23,333 bases of DNA, from assembly GCA_007135385.1 (NCBI GenBank), contig SLIY01000269.1:1-23333 (forward strand), read 5' to 3'. Position numbers and translations under genes: made by a program. Below the pieces are notes generated by a model that was not told the origin of the DNA, did not search any database, and worked only from the letters and a program-made list of their open reading frames with translations. This document shows positions 6,899 through 13,909 of this stretch, one piece after another. The stretch's first letter is position 1. Every line of letters begins with the position of its first letter. Origin of the DNA: Leptolyngbyaceae cyanobacterium CSSed165cm_216 (GTDB lineage: Bacteria > Cyanobacteriota > Cyanobacteriia > Phormidesmidales > Phormidesmidaceae).

Positions 6899-8023
6899 TT
6901 ACCCTCCATACAGGTTCATAGCCAGGGTGAGCAAGAACGTGAGTTGAGCCACAAGCACCGATAAATAAACGATGGTGCGTCCCTTGAACACCGTCAGCAG
7001 CAGGCTGATATTTTTCAAATCAACCATGGGGCCGAACACCAGAAATGCCAACAGCGAACCGCTGGTAAACACTGACGCAAAGGACAGGGCAAAGAAGGAA
7101 TCTACCGTCGAACAGATGGAGACCACCCAGGCCAAGGTCATCATCGCCAAAATTGAGGTGATCGGCCCCTGCCCCAAACTGAGAATGATTTCCCGGGGAA
7201 CGGCCACCTGCACAAAGGCGGCAATGGCACTACCGATGATCAACACTGACCCCAGTTCCCGCAGCTCCAGCACCATATTGTCCCCCATCATCCGCAGCCG
7301 ATCTTTGAGGGGAGGCAAGGATGGCACTAACTGGTCCATGACCTGGGCCGGTGGGGCATCCAGCTGTAGCACCTGGCCTGGGGCTTGCATTAGAAACGTG
7401 CCGGACTGTAACAAGGGGGAGGTGGGGACTGCACTGGAAGCGGGGGCCGGGCAAGTTGCCCCCAATCTACGCTTAAGACCATTACCCCCCTGGGCGGGAC
7501 TATCCACAGGCTCTCCCATCAGCTTGGTCAGATTATCCTGCAAAAAAGGACGCATATCCCGCTGGCGGCTGAAGATGAGGCTAATGATGGTGGCGATAAT
7601 CATTGTAAAGCCGACCCGAAGAAAGACAATTTCAGGCTGGTCCCGAAAGGCCATCCAGGTAGCCCAAAACACAATGGGGTTGACGGTAGGGGCGGCCAGC
7701 AAATAACCCATGGCCACTGCCGTAGGTGCCCCTTTCATCAGTAAGCGACGGGCAACGGGCACATTACCGCACTCGCACACCGGAAACATGAACCCAATCA
7801 TGCTGCCAGCCAGGGAGGCTAAAACAACATTGCGGGGTAGCATACCCAGCAGTTTGCGCTCATCTACAAACAGCAGCAGCACGCTAGAGAAAATCACGCC
7901 CAGCAATAAAAAGGGCATGGCTTCAACCAGCAGGCTGAGGAAAAGGGTGATGCCGTTATTGAGTTGAACCATATACGCAGGCCATCTCACAGACAGGAGT
8001 GATCGTACAGGGAAATTTGCCAC
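6899..8023 (-). CDS. UPF0718/ArsP_1-family permease
   Basis: A 374-residue polytopic membrane protein of the UPF0718 (DUF318, YraQ/YcgR-like) permease family, with about eight hydrophobic segments. The signature FPVCECGNVPVARRL (C83, C85) and AAPTVNPIVFW lie in the first half, and CSTVDSFFAL in the second half. The halves are joined by a long Pro/Gln-rich linker, about residues 158-240. Members near arsenic genes export organoarsenicals (ArsP). Members paired with TIGR03943 proteins, as here, have no settled substrate. The start is a GTG at 8023 without a clear ribosome binding site; the ATG at 7972, before VQLNNGITLFLSLL, is a serious alternative. It is the first gene of an operon with 6829-6026 (gap about 60-70 bases) and 6023-4425. 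Confidence 0.85.
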   Translation of the reverse strand: MANFPVRSLLSVRWPAYMVQLNNGITLFLSLLVEAMPFLLLGVIFSSVLLLFVDERKLLGMLPRNVVLASLAGSMIGFMFPVCECGNVPVARRLLMKGAPTAVAMGYLLAAPTVNPIVFWATWMAFRDQPEIVFLRVGFTMIIATIISLIFSRQRDMRPFLQDNLTKLMGEPVDSPAQGGNGLKRRLGATCPAPASSAVPTSPLLQSGTFLMQAPGQVLQLDAPPAQVMDQLVPSLPPLKDRLRMMGDNMVLELRELGSVLIIGSAIAAFVQVAVPREIILSLGQGPITSILAMMTLAWVVSICSTVDSFFALSFASVFTSGSLLAFLVFGPMVDLKNISLLLTVFKGRTIVYLSVLVAQLTFLLTLAMNLYGG

Positions 8024-8269
8024 AGTGGGCAGACAGCCATTTTAGCTGATCTTTGACGAGCCCGCCTGTATCCGGGGATCGCCCTTAGGACAGGCGATTT
8101 CAGCAATGGGTCGATGATTTGCGATCGCTATCTTGAGTCATTATTCCCTAGCCGACGGGCGTTTTACTTGAGCTCAGGAGCCCACATTAAGGACCATTCA
8201 ACTCGGCTAAGTTAATGAAAATTTCACGCCAATGTTTTGACCTGACAGGGTAATCCCACTCCTCTGCCA

Positions 8270-8291
8270 GGGCAGACACACAGGTCTGCCC
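8270..8291. repeat. interspersed hairpin repeat
   Basis: GGGCAGAC and GTCTGCCC form an 8-bp perfect stem around the 6-base loop ACACAG. The sequence resembles a hairpin that recurs between genes in many cyanobacterial genomes (recalled, not searched). It has no T-tract on either strand, so it is not a typical intrinsic terminator. Confidence 0.6.
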
Positions 8292-8296
8292 CTACG

Positions 8297-8359
8297 GCCC
8301 CATTTCCCCCATCTCCTAAAACTCAAAACTCAAAATCACTCCCCCATCTCCCCTACCTC
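8297..8359. repeat. period-7 repeat block downstream of the hydrolase gene
   Basis: Nine successive heptamers. The clearest are two identical AAAACTC units (8318-8331) followed by AAAATCA, flanked by C-rich heptamers such as ATCTCCT (8311) and ATCTCCC (8346). The block ends 12 bases from the stop codon of the hydrolase gene. Confidence 0.55.
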
Positions 8360-8370
8360 CATTGGACCCA

Positions 8371-9405
8371 TCAATTAAACCCTGGCCAACTAGCGATCGC
8401 ATCGGTTGACCGTACCCGATGCATGCCAGCCTCGGCAAAACCCTTAAAGGTTGCTTCGGCCTGGTCGGTAAAATCAACCACCCCAGGCACCACCACTGGG
8501 CTAGTGCAATCTTCCAGCAAATAAATTTTTTCGGCTAGGGTAGGATCCTGAGCTTGAATCGCCTGCAGCAGGTCAGCCACGGTCCAAGCCACACAGTGGC
8601 TTTTAGCCTGCCCGGCAATAATCACCCCATCGAAGGCCAACAATCGCTGAATCAACAGCTGATTGCGCTGGGCAATGGGGTTACCCTGACCATCGTCAGT
8701 CACCTCGGGGCTCAGGACCGAGTAGTTTTCAGTCAGGGGGTGGTTCCCTTTGATTTCGAATTGGGTCTGGCTTTGGCGGGCTAGGTTGTGGACGAAACAG
8801 GCCTCTTCCACGGCAGGCACCAGGGCATGGCCAATCCCCCCCAGCATGGAATGGTAGGGCCAGATGGTCAGTGGATACTTACCCTGGGTATCTAGGGTAC
8901 GGGTGTAGTGCAGTGCATACTCTTGGAGTTGGTCGTAGTGACCAGGGCGCAGGCTATCGGCGATCGCCGGATTCACCTGCCACTTGCCCTGCACCACATC
9001 GTCATAGTGAATCAGAGTCATGGGGGCGGGAGGAGATCCTTGGGCATCAACCCAAAACTCGGCATGGAATATCTGCATGGCCGTATGGGTATCCAGGGTG
9101 GGGATAATGCTAGTGATGTGCCCCAGATTCCGGTACATGAATTCACACAGGCGCTGGTTATCTTCCACCGCCCCCAGCCCCGATCGGCCGCTGACAAATA
9201 GCTCAAAGTCAGGAATGCAGAAGGTATTTTGGATGTCCACCAGCAACAATGCCAAGCGCCAATCATCCTCAGCCGCCGGGGCTATCCTGTGGTCCTTGGC
9301 CCAGGCCTTAGCCTCAGCTGACCGTTGCTGATAGGGCACCCGCCACACATCCCCGACGCGATCGGGATTGAAAAATTCAGGGATAGGCCATTGCTGCTCA
9401 AACAT
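8371..9405 (-). CDS. isochorismatase-superfamily cysteine hydrolase (nicotinamidase-like)
   Basis: A 344-residue cytosolic hydrolase. The core starts near residue 50: LALLLVDIQNTF contains the catalytic Asp (D57), and AKSHCVAWTVADLL the nucleophilic Cys (C271). The catalytic Lys is not pinned down; K176 is a candidate. DTH (D105, H107) and H185 (PYHSMLGG) match the metal-binding residues of nicotinamidases. The protein is much longer than the ~200 residues of PncA, with about 50 extra N-terminal residues and a long insertion around 110-240. It is therefore a distinct subfamily, and nicotinamide is only one possible substrate. It is a single gene, with period-7 repeats 12 bases beyond its stop and 31 bases before its start. 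The ATG at 9405 is the only good start. Confidence 0.75.
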   Translation of the reverse strand: MFEQQWPIPEFFNPDRVGDVWRVPYQQRSAEAKAWAKDHRIAPAAEDDWRLALLLVDIQNTFCIPDFELFVSGRSGLGAVEDNQRLCEFMYRNLGHITSIIPTLDTHTAMQIFHAEFWVDAQGSPPAPMTLIHYDDVVQGKWQVNPAIADSLRPGHYDQLQEYALHYTRTLDTQGKYPLTIWPYHSMLGGIGHALVPAVEEACFVHNLARQSQTQFEIKGNHPLTENYSVLSPEVTDDGQGNPIAQRNQLLIQRLLAFDGVIIAGQAKSHCVAWTVADLLQAIQAQDPTLAEKIYLLEDCTSPVVVPGVVDFTDQAEATFKGFAEAGMHRVRSTDAIASWPGFN

Positions 9406-9436
9406 GGCTGCCTTTAATTTGCGTCAACAGGGGAAA

Positions 9437-9519
9437 GGTTGGCGGTTCGCGGTTCACAGTTCGCGGTTTACCTTGCACCGTATACCTTTCCCCTTACACC
9501 TTAAACCCTGGACCCTAGG
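9437..9519. repeat. long period-7 tandem repeat (STRR-like)
   Basis: Twelve heptamers in unbroken phase. Five are of GGTTCGC type (9437-9471: GGTTGGC, GGTTCGC, GGTTCAC and so on). Seven are of CCTTNNN type, beginning CCTTGCA from 9471-9477 and ending at 9519. The two families share the reading phase to within one base. The block fills most of the 151-base space between the hydrolase start and the lipoprotein stop. Confidence 0.65.
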
Positions 9520-9556
9520 CTGCACATCCAGCCCTTACCCACTTCCCTCAGCCAAC

Positions 9557-10138
9557 TTACGGCTCTACCGTTGTCAAGCTCGCCACCGGTACAGTTTCGC
9601 TAGCAATCAATTCGGTGCCGTCCAGCAGGGCTAACTCGGCCATAAACACCCCATCATCTTCGGTGATGTCGCCAATCAGCCCGCCTTCTACCGCATCACA
9701 GCGAAAATTCAACCGCTTTTCATCGAAGGCCAGCGTGGCCCCCCGTCCAGCATTGAGGCAGGTGGTACCATCCGCAAGTTCTACTGAACTGACCATCAGC
9801 AGCATGGGTTCGCTACCGGTAATGGTGGTGCCCTCGATAGTGGCTTTTTCTAGGGTGATATCCATGCCTTGGTCAATGGTGATCTCGCCAATTAGGCCAG
9901 CGGTATCGCCACAGGTGTAGTTCAGGCGCTTGCCTTCAAAGGCGAGGGTAGCCCCCCGCCCGGCATGTAGACAGGTGGTGCCATCGGGCAGCACAATCGC
10001 AGTCTCAACTGCTTCAGTCGGGGTTGGGCCCTCGGTTGCCGGGATATCGGTTGCGGGCTCGTCGGGCACAACACAGCCGACCAGGGTACCTAGGCATAGG
10101 CCAGCCAGTAAAGCTTTAGGCGTAAACAGGTTGATCAT
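9557..10138 (-). CDS. lipoprotein with two tandem ~70-residue repeats
   Basis: Function not recognised. From the ATG at 10138 the protein has 193 residues and a clear lipoprotein signal: MINLFTPKALLAGLCLG then LVGC, with C22 as the lipidated Cys. A Pro/Thr/Glu-rich spacer (23-47) follows. The rest is two copies of one unit, about 50-119 and 121-190, each starting with L(P/A)DGTTCL and containing AGRGATLAF, KRLN and GLIG(E/D)IT. Each unit has a Cys pair 20 residues apart (C56/C76, C127/C147), probably a disulfide. AGGAGAG five bases upstream supports this start; a longer frame opening at 10246 lacks support. It is predicted to be anchored in the periplasm or outer membrane. It is a single gene flanked by repeat-rich DNA. 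Confidence 0.8.
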   Translation of the reverse strand: MINLFTPKALLAGLCLGTLVGCVVPDEPATDIPATEGPTPTEAVETAIVLPDGTTCLHAGRGATLAFEGKRLNYTCGDTAGLIGEITIDQGMDITLEKATIEGTTITGSEPMLLMVSSVELADGTTCLNAGRGATLAFDEKRLNFRCDAVEGGLIGDITEDDGVFMAELALLDGTELIASETVPVASLTTVEP

Positions 10139-10306
10139 GACTCTCTCCTCACTCAAAATTGAATTAAAAAACATCCATCGTAGTTGGAAACTATATCGCA
10201 CGAATGGGATCTTGGACTGAGAATCTACTATAGAGCACCGATACATAAGTACATGGACACAATGACTGACTGATCCTTGATCCGGCCCTCGACTCCGCTC
10301 AGGCCT

Positions 10307-10340
10307 CGTCGCTGGTTTCGTCTCCGCTCAACCAGCGACG
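10307..10340. repeat. 11-bp inverted repeat with 12-base loop
   Basis: CGTCGCTGGTT (10307-10317) and AACCAGCGACG (10330-10340) are perfect reverse complements. CTCCGCTCA occurs both in the loop (10322-10330) and just before the hairpin (10292-10300), giving a direct repeat interlaced with the inverted one. It looks like a small intergenic repeat unit. Confidence 0.65.
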
Positions 10341-10365
10341 TTGAGCCCTTTATTTTTGTCCACCT

Positions 10366-10477
10366 ACATATAGCGGTACTTTGCCGAGTCAGGTACAGCA
10401 GGCTCCGTCAAGGCCCTGGCTAAATCAGGCTTTCACAAATCAGTCTGTACTTCGCTGAACCAGGAACCGCTATATGT
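10366..10477. mobile_element. MITE-like 112-base element
   Basis: The ends ACATATAGCGGT and ACCGCTATATGT are perfect 12-base inverted repeats. The 33-base arms agree at 24 positions when one is reverse-complemented, and both end internally in GTACAG/CTGTAC. Within the arms, 10376-10396 and 10447-10467 also match directly at 16 of 21 positions. There is no ORF inside. Size, terminal inverted repeats and noncoding content suggest a miniature non-autonomous element. No clear target-site duplication was seen. Confidence 0.5.
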
Positions 10478-10584
10478 CAAGATCCCAGGGTGCTTGGACG
10501 CATTGACCATGAGCGTCCGCACATCCCAAGACAGAACCCTGAGATCGGTATCGGCGTTCTCGGTCTGGGTTGATAGCTGTGATC

Positions 10585-10614
10585 AAAAAAAACTCCACCC
10601 GTGGGTGGAGTTTT
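10585..10614 (-). terminator. intrinsic terminator of the porin gene
   Basis: On the minus strand a 12-bp perfect stem (AAAACTCCACCC with GGGTGGAGTTTT, two-base loop) is followed by an uninterrupted run of T (10592 down to 10585). It sits 28 bases beyond the porin stop codon, in the right direction. The plus strand has only four T after the stem, so termination should be mainly leftward. Confidence 0.9.
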
Positions 10615-10642
10615 GCCAGGAGAGAGACAACATCAAGCCAAG

Positions 10643-12109
10643 TTAAAACTGGAAGGTAGCCCGAATGGCCCCATAAAAGGTGGTGTCATCAGGGCCGCCC
10701 AGGTTGGCATCGCCATAGATTAAGGCAGGGGTCAAGGTCAAGAACCGGCTCACCGGGATGCTGTAGTACCCTTCCACAATCCAGGGATTGTCAAGGTAGC
10801 CAGACAGCTGAGGCAGTTGGCCACCATAGACCCCAAGCTGAGACCCTTCCATCAAAAAGTCATTGAAGCCAAGGCCAGCGGTCCAACTAAAGTCATCACC
10901 GCCATTGAAGTCCTGCCAAGCCGCCTGACCGGCGATGAAGAAGCGACCAAAGTCTAAGTTAACTAGGCCAGCATAGGTATCCACACGACCTGGAGCACCG
11001 CCAAAAACTGGTGCTGAACCATCACTCCCCATGTAGGTTAGGGCCGCATTGAAGAAGCCCTCCGGCAGGAAATTAAGCTGGGCAATATACATTTGCCCCT
11101 GGGCGGCGGTGACCCCCCGCGATGGATCCGTGGCCCCTGAGTTGGCGGAAGCATAACCCAGGTCAAGCACAATGCTGTCGGTAAAGGCAATATTCAAGCC
11201 AGCACTGACTGAGTTACCCGTAATGCCCCCCGAACTGTAGAAGGCAGGGGTACTGGGGTCGGCTACGCCAGGTCCATCAAAGGGAACAATGGTACTGGTG
11301 ACTAAGTTGTCATTGGCCAGTCCCCGAGCCGCGACTGAGGCATTAATACGATTACCAATGGGGAAGCTGTAAGCCAGCCGGGCAACGGTAACGTTAAAGT
11401 TACCCCCCGCGGAGTTCGCTAACCCGCCAAATGGTTCTAGGAAGTCACCATCGCCCCCTTGCAGGCGAATCCGCAGGCGATCGCGGCCCATAAAGCTGCT
11501 GTCAAAGTTGAGTCGAGCCCGAGAGGCAACGCTGACGCTATCTTCCACAATGCCACCAGCGTCCAGAGTATCGAAGGGAGCGCCGATATGGAAGTCAGCC
11601 TGACCCCGCAGTTTGGTAGTGGTAGAGAACTGCTGCGCCCGTAGGGTAGCGGTTTCGGCTTCTAGGGCATCCACCCGACCGCGTAGGGTGGCCAGTTCGG
11701 CTTGGAACTCTTCTTGCAGGCGGCGAATGGTAGCTAAGTCTTCTGGATCAAGGCCAGCCTGGGAAATCAGTACCGCCATCACATCTAGACAGGCATTTAA
11801 GCCAGCGGCGAACTCAAAACGGGTCATGCTGCGCTGGCCCCGGAAGGTCCGATCCGGATATCCCTGGATACAGCCGTAGTTTTCGACCAGGCTTTGCAGG
11901 GCTTGGAAGGCCCAGTCAGAGGGCAATACATCGGTTAACTCAGAAACGCTGGTAATCTGGGCCAACTGCACAGAGTCAGCCCCTGCTACAGAGGACTCTG
12001 TCCTGTAGGACCCTGAGCCGGAAGTGGACTCAACCGCCCCAGCGCTAGTACCAAACAACGCTAGCGCTGCGGTTACCCCCAACCCCGGCATCAATCGCAA
12101 ATTTATCAT
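10643..12109 (-). CDS. SLH-domain OprB-family porin (cyanobacterial iron uptake porin type)
   Basis: A 488-residue outer-membrane protein. A signal peptide ends near GTSAGA (about residue 25). One SLH domain follows (about 58-110: VLPSDWAFQALQSLVENYG, then GYPDRTFRG and MTRFEFAAGLNACLDV). Next comes a coiled coil (about 121-160, EEFQAELATLRGRVDALEAE) and an OprB-type beta-barrel to the C-terminal Phe, as usual for barrels inserted by Omp85. The SLH domain anchors such porins to the peptidoglycan-linked polymer. Many relatives are annotated as iron uptake porins; ion specificity is not visible. I prefer the ATG at 12109 because GAGGAG lies nine bases upstream, while the GTG at 12118 is too close to it. 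A strong terminator follows, so it is monocistronic. Confidence 0.9.
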   Translation of the reverse strand: MINLRLMPGLGVTAALALFGTSAGAVESTSGSGSYRTESSVAGADSVQLAQITSVSELTDVLPSDWAFQALQSLVENYGCIQGYPDRTFRGQRSMTRFEFAAGLNACLDVMAVLISQAGLDPEDLATIRRLQEEFQAELATLRGRVDALEAETATLRAQQFSTTTKLRGQADFHIGAPFDTLDAGGIVEDSVSVASRARLNFDSSFMGRDRLRIRLQGGDGDFLEPFGGLANSAGGNFNVTVARLAYSFPIGNRINASVAARGLANDNLVTSTIVPFDGPGVADPSTPAFYSSGGITGNSVSAGLNIAFTDSIVLDLGYASANSGATDPSRGVTAAQGQMYIAQLNFLPEGFFNAALTYMGSDGSAPVFGGAPGRVDTYAGLVNLDFGRFFIAGQAAWQDFNGGDDFSWTAGLGFNDFLMEGSQLGVYGGQLPQLSGYLDNPWIVEGYYSIPVSRFLTLTPALIYGDANLGGPDDTTFYGAIRATFQF

Positions 12110-12690
12110 TACTATCACTCCTCAACATGGCTAGAATCCGCCCCCGTCCAGAGGTCAACCTCACCGAGGGAGACGGCCGAGACCATCAGTCTGGAACCAC
12201 AGCCACCACGGTGGCCCACTTAAAGCAGGAATACCTTGCTAAACATATCCCTGCTCTGAGGTCGTCCTCGGCGGCCCTGGCTTAATGACTTAAAATCTCA
12301 ATAAGGACCATAGCAGGATTTAGAGCTATTGGCAATAATTTTCAAGAAGACAGGGCTAGCAACTAGATCCTGTTGAGCCGATTTTTACCGCGGCAGGGCG
12401 AGATTGACCGAAAAATGGTGCAAACAAGTGGGTAATGGGGTTAATGGGAGCTAGCCCAGGTTGACTCTATTGACATTTATACTGATTTAGACATTTCAAT
12501 TTTCAGGGGCTTAGTAAAACCAAATCCTATTTTTGATGGCGCATCCGATTCAACCAGCGCAAGGGCAAACCCTGAAATCTAGGCCCGATAGGGTGAGCTG
12601 TGTACTCATTCCTGAAGTATCCTTTGCGGAGAGTTCCTGGCAGCATTGAGGCTGGCGATGTCTTCTTTTCCCCAGAGTTAAGATCGGTCC
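12110..12690. other. long divergent intergenic region (porin / YdcF-like)
   Basis: 581 bases without a gene. It must contain both promoters. Visible items are a GCCACC/GGTGGC near-palindrome (12202-12215), an AGCAGG/CCTGCT inverted repeat (12224-12255), a tandem GGTAATGGG/GTTAATGGG (12431-12448), and an AT-rich stretch with TTGACT, TTGACA (12470-12475) and TATACT (12478-12483) that are not correctly spaced as one sigma-70 promoter. No Fur box was convincingly identified. Confidence 0.6.
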
Positions 12691-13824
12691 ATGGATATCT
12701 TGAATTTGCTCACCCGCCTGTTGTTGTGGCTGGGGATTGGTTACTTTCTGTGGTGGGTCTTGAGGAAGTTCATTCCGGCCAACTTCCTCACCTGGTTGGG
12801 AGGAGCGATTATTCTGGGGCTGATTGCCGCCTCCTTCATCGCACCGAATGACACAACCATCAATACCTTTTGGCAGTTCATTGCGTTCCCTTTGGTCCCC
12901 CTAGGGGCGGCATTAACTCTATTAGCGGTGGCTTTAGGGAAAGGACTGAAAAAGGCGAATGGGCAAATGGTACTGGCGGCCATCTTGGTCTTGGCTGTGA
13001 GCAGCACGCCCTTAGTGGCTCGGGCCCTGGTTGAGCAGTCGGAGACAGCTGTACAGCGGGCCTTCGATAATCAGCGGCGCATGTGTAGTGACATTTGTCC
13101 GGTGGTGGACGGTGTGCCTGTCGACCGTGCTGTAGCCATGGTGGTGATTGGGGAAAACGCAGATTCCTATCAATTGACCAATACGCTCCCGAGCCATATC
13201 GATAGAAATGCCCAAATTGATCCGGTGTTGGTGTCGCGGTTAAACAGCGCCGCAGATGTCTATAACCGCATCAGCCCCCAAGCCCGTCCCTTTGTCACAG
13301 TGACCGCAGGTCCCCGATTTAGTGGCGAAGAGGAGCGACAGCGAATTCGACAGGCGATTGAGCAACGACTAATTGTCAGAGGCATTCCTGGGGATGCCAT
13401 CCGGGTGACAGCCGATGGCATGAATATTCGGGACGTGGTGATAGAACAACGAAATTTTTTACAGAACCAGGGGTTGTTTACCCCCCGTGACCCTGATCCC
13501 CAAAGCTTAGATCGAGGTAACCGCGAGGCCAACCGGGTGATTTTGGTCGCCCCAGCCCTAACGATGCGCCGGGCTGCGCTGGCCTTTGAAAAGGTTGATC
13601 TGCAGGTGGTGGCTTGGCCGACGGAGTTGTACAGTACCCCTGGCCGTCCTCGGGGACAGTCTGTGGCCCGATTGGGGGATTTAGTGCCTAATGTGAATGC
13701 CCTACGCCTGACCACCCGCTACTGGCAGGAACTACTGGCCTCCATTTATTACTACATGCGGGATTGGTTACCCCCTTTCACCATGCAATGGGATGAGGTG
13801 GTAGAGACGTTGGATCCTCCCTAG
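12691..13824 (+). CDS. YdcF-like (DUF218) membrane protein
   Basis: A 377-residue protein. The N-terminal third contains about four hydrophobic segments (about 7-25, 32-50, 58-84 and 93-112). The remainder, outside the membrane, fits the DUF218/YdcF-ElyC-SanA fold: VAMVVIGEN near residue 150, the RGIPGDAIRVTADGMNIRDVV segment with flanking Asn/Arg near 230-250, RVILVAPALTMRRAALAF near 280, and LQVVAWPTEL near 305. ElyC/SanA proteins affect envelope or peptidoglycan integrity; no enzymatic activity is agreed. A Cys pair (MCSDICP, about 131-135) precedes the domain. The ATG at 12691 opens directly into the first helix. The gene is followed after 85 bases by an ABC exporter on the same strand. 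Confidence 0.7.
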   Translation: MDILNLLTRLLLWLGIGYFLWWVLRKFIPANFLTWLGGAIILGLIAASFIAPNDTTINTFWQFIAFPLVPLGAALTLLAVALGKGLKKANGQMVLAAILVLAVSSTPLVARALVEQSETAVQRAFDNQRRMCSDICPVVDGVPVDRAVAMVVIGENADSYQLTNTLPSHIDRNAQIDPVLVSRLNSAADVYNRISPQARPFVTVTAGPRFSGEEERQRIRQAIEQRLIVRGIPGDAIRVTADGMNIRDVVIEQRNFLQNQGLFTPRDPDPQSLDRGNREANRVILVAPALTMRRAALAFEKVDLQVVAWPTELYSTPGRPRGQSVARLGDLVPNVNALRLTTRYWQELLASIYYYMRDWLPPFTMQWDEVVETLDPP

Positions 13825-13849
13825 TTGTAATCCCAAGCGGTGCCCTGAG

Positions 13850-13868
13850 CATCCCCAGGACGGGGATG
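13850..13868. other. 7-bp stem-loop between YdcF-like and ABC genes
   Basis: CATCCCC and GGGGATG form a perfect stem around AGGAC. No T-run follows on the plus strand, so it is not a standard terminator. It may attenuate or protect the transcript between the two genes. Confidence 0.45.
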
Positions 13869-13909
13869 TGAAATTCGTCTAGGATAGGGGAACAGCGTCA
13901 GCAGACAGT

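Larger units (their letters stand above)
8024..8370. other. intergenic region with hairpin and heptamer repeats
   Basis: This 347-base space separates the permease start from the isochorismatase-like stop. It contains an ATCGCC/GGCGAT inverted repeat (8078-8098), a GGGCAGAC/GTCTGCCC hairpin (8270-8291) and a period-7 block (8297-8359). No ORF of interest and no recognisable promoter for the permease operon were found, although that promoter should lie here. Confidence 0.6.
10139..10642. other. 504-base intergenic region rich in inverted repeats
   Basis: No gene was found. From left to right it holds the lipoprotein leader, an 11-bp inverted repeat (10307-10340), a MITE-like element (10366-10477), a GGACGC/GCGTCC hairpin (10496-10518) and the porin terminator (10585-10614). 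The lipoprotein promoter should lie in its left part. Confidence 0.7.

Noticed and set aside
6972..7706. 244-codon open frame antisense to the permease
   Set aside because: Mirror frame of a strong membrane-protein gene; composition is rich in Ser/Thr/Arg without any domain, and there is no ribosome binding site logic or spacing.
10139..10246. 36-residue N-terminal extension of the lipoprotein frame
   Set aside because: It would place the lipoprotein signal in the middle of the protein; a ribosome binding site sits before the ATG at 10138.
12300..12360. possible Fur box upstream of the porin gene
   Set aside because: AT-rich (GGCAATAATTTTC) but without the required inverted hexamer structure; the porin name alone is not evidence.
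12470..12500. sigma-70 promoter for the YdcF-like gene
   Set aside because: TTGACA and TATACT are present but overlap too closely (2 bases apart) to act as one -35/-10 pair.
12600..12851. 83-codon frame overlapping the YdcF-like start
   Set aside because: Overlaps the first membrane helix of the real gene in another frame, and its composition is not protein-like.
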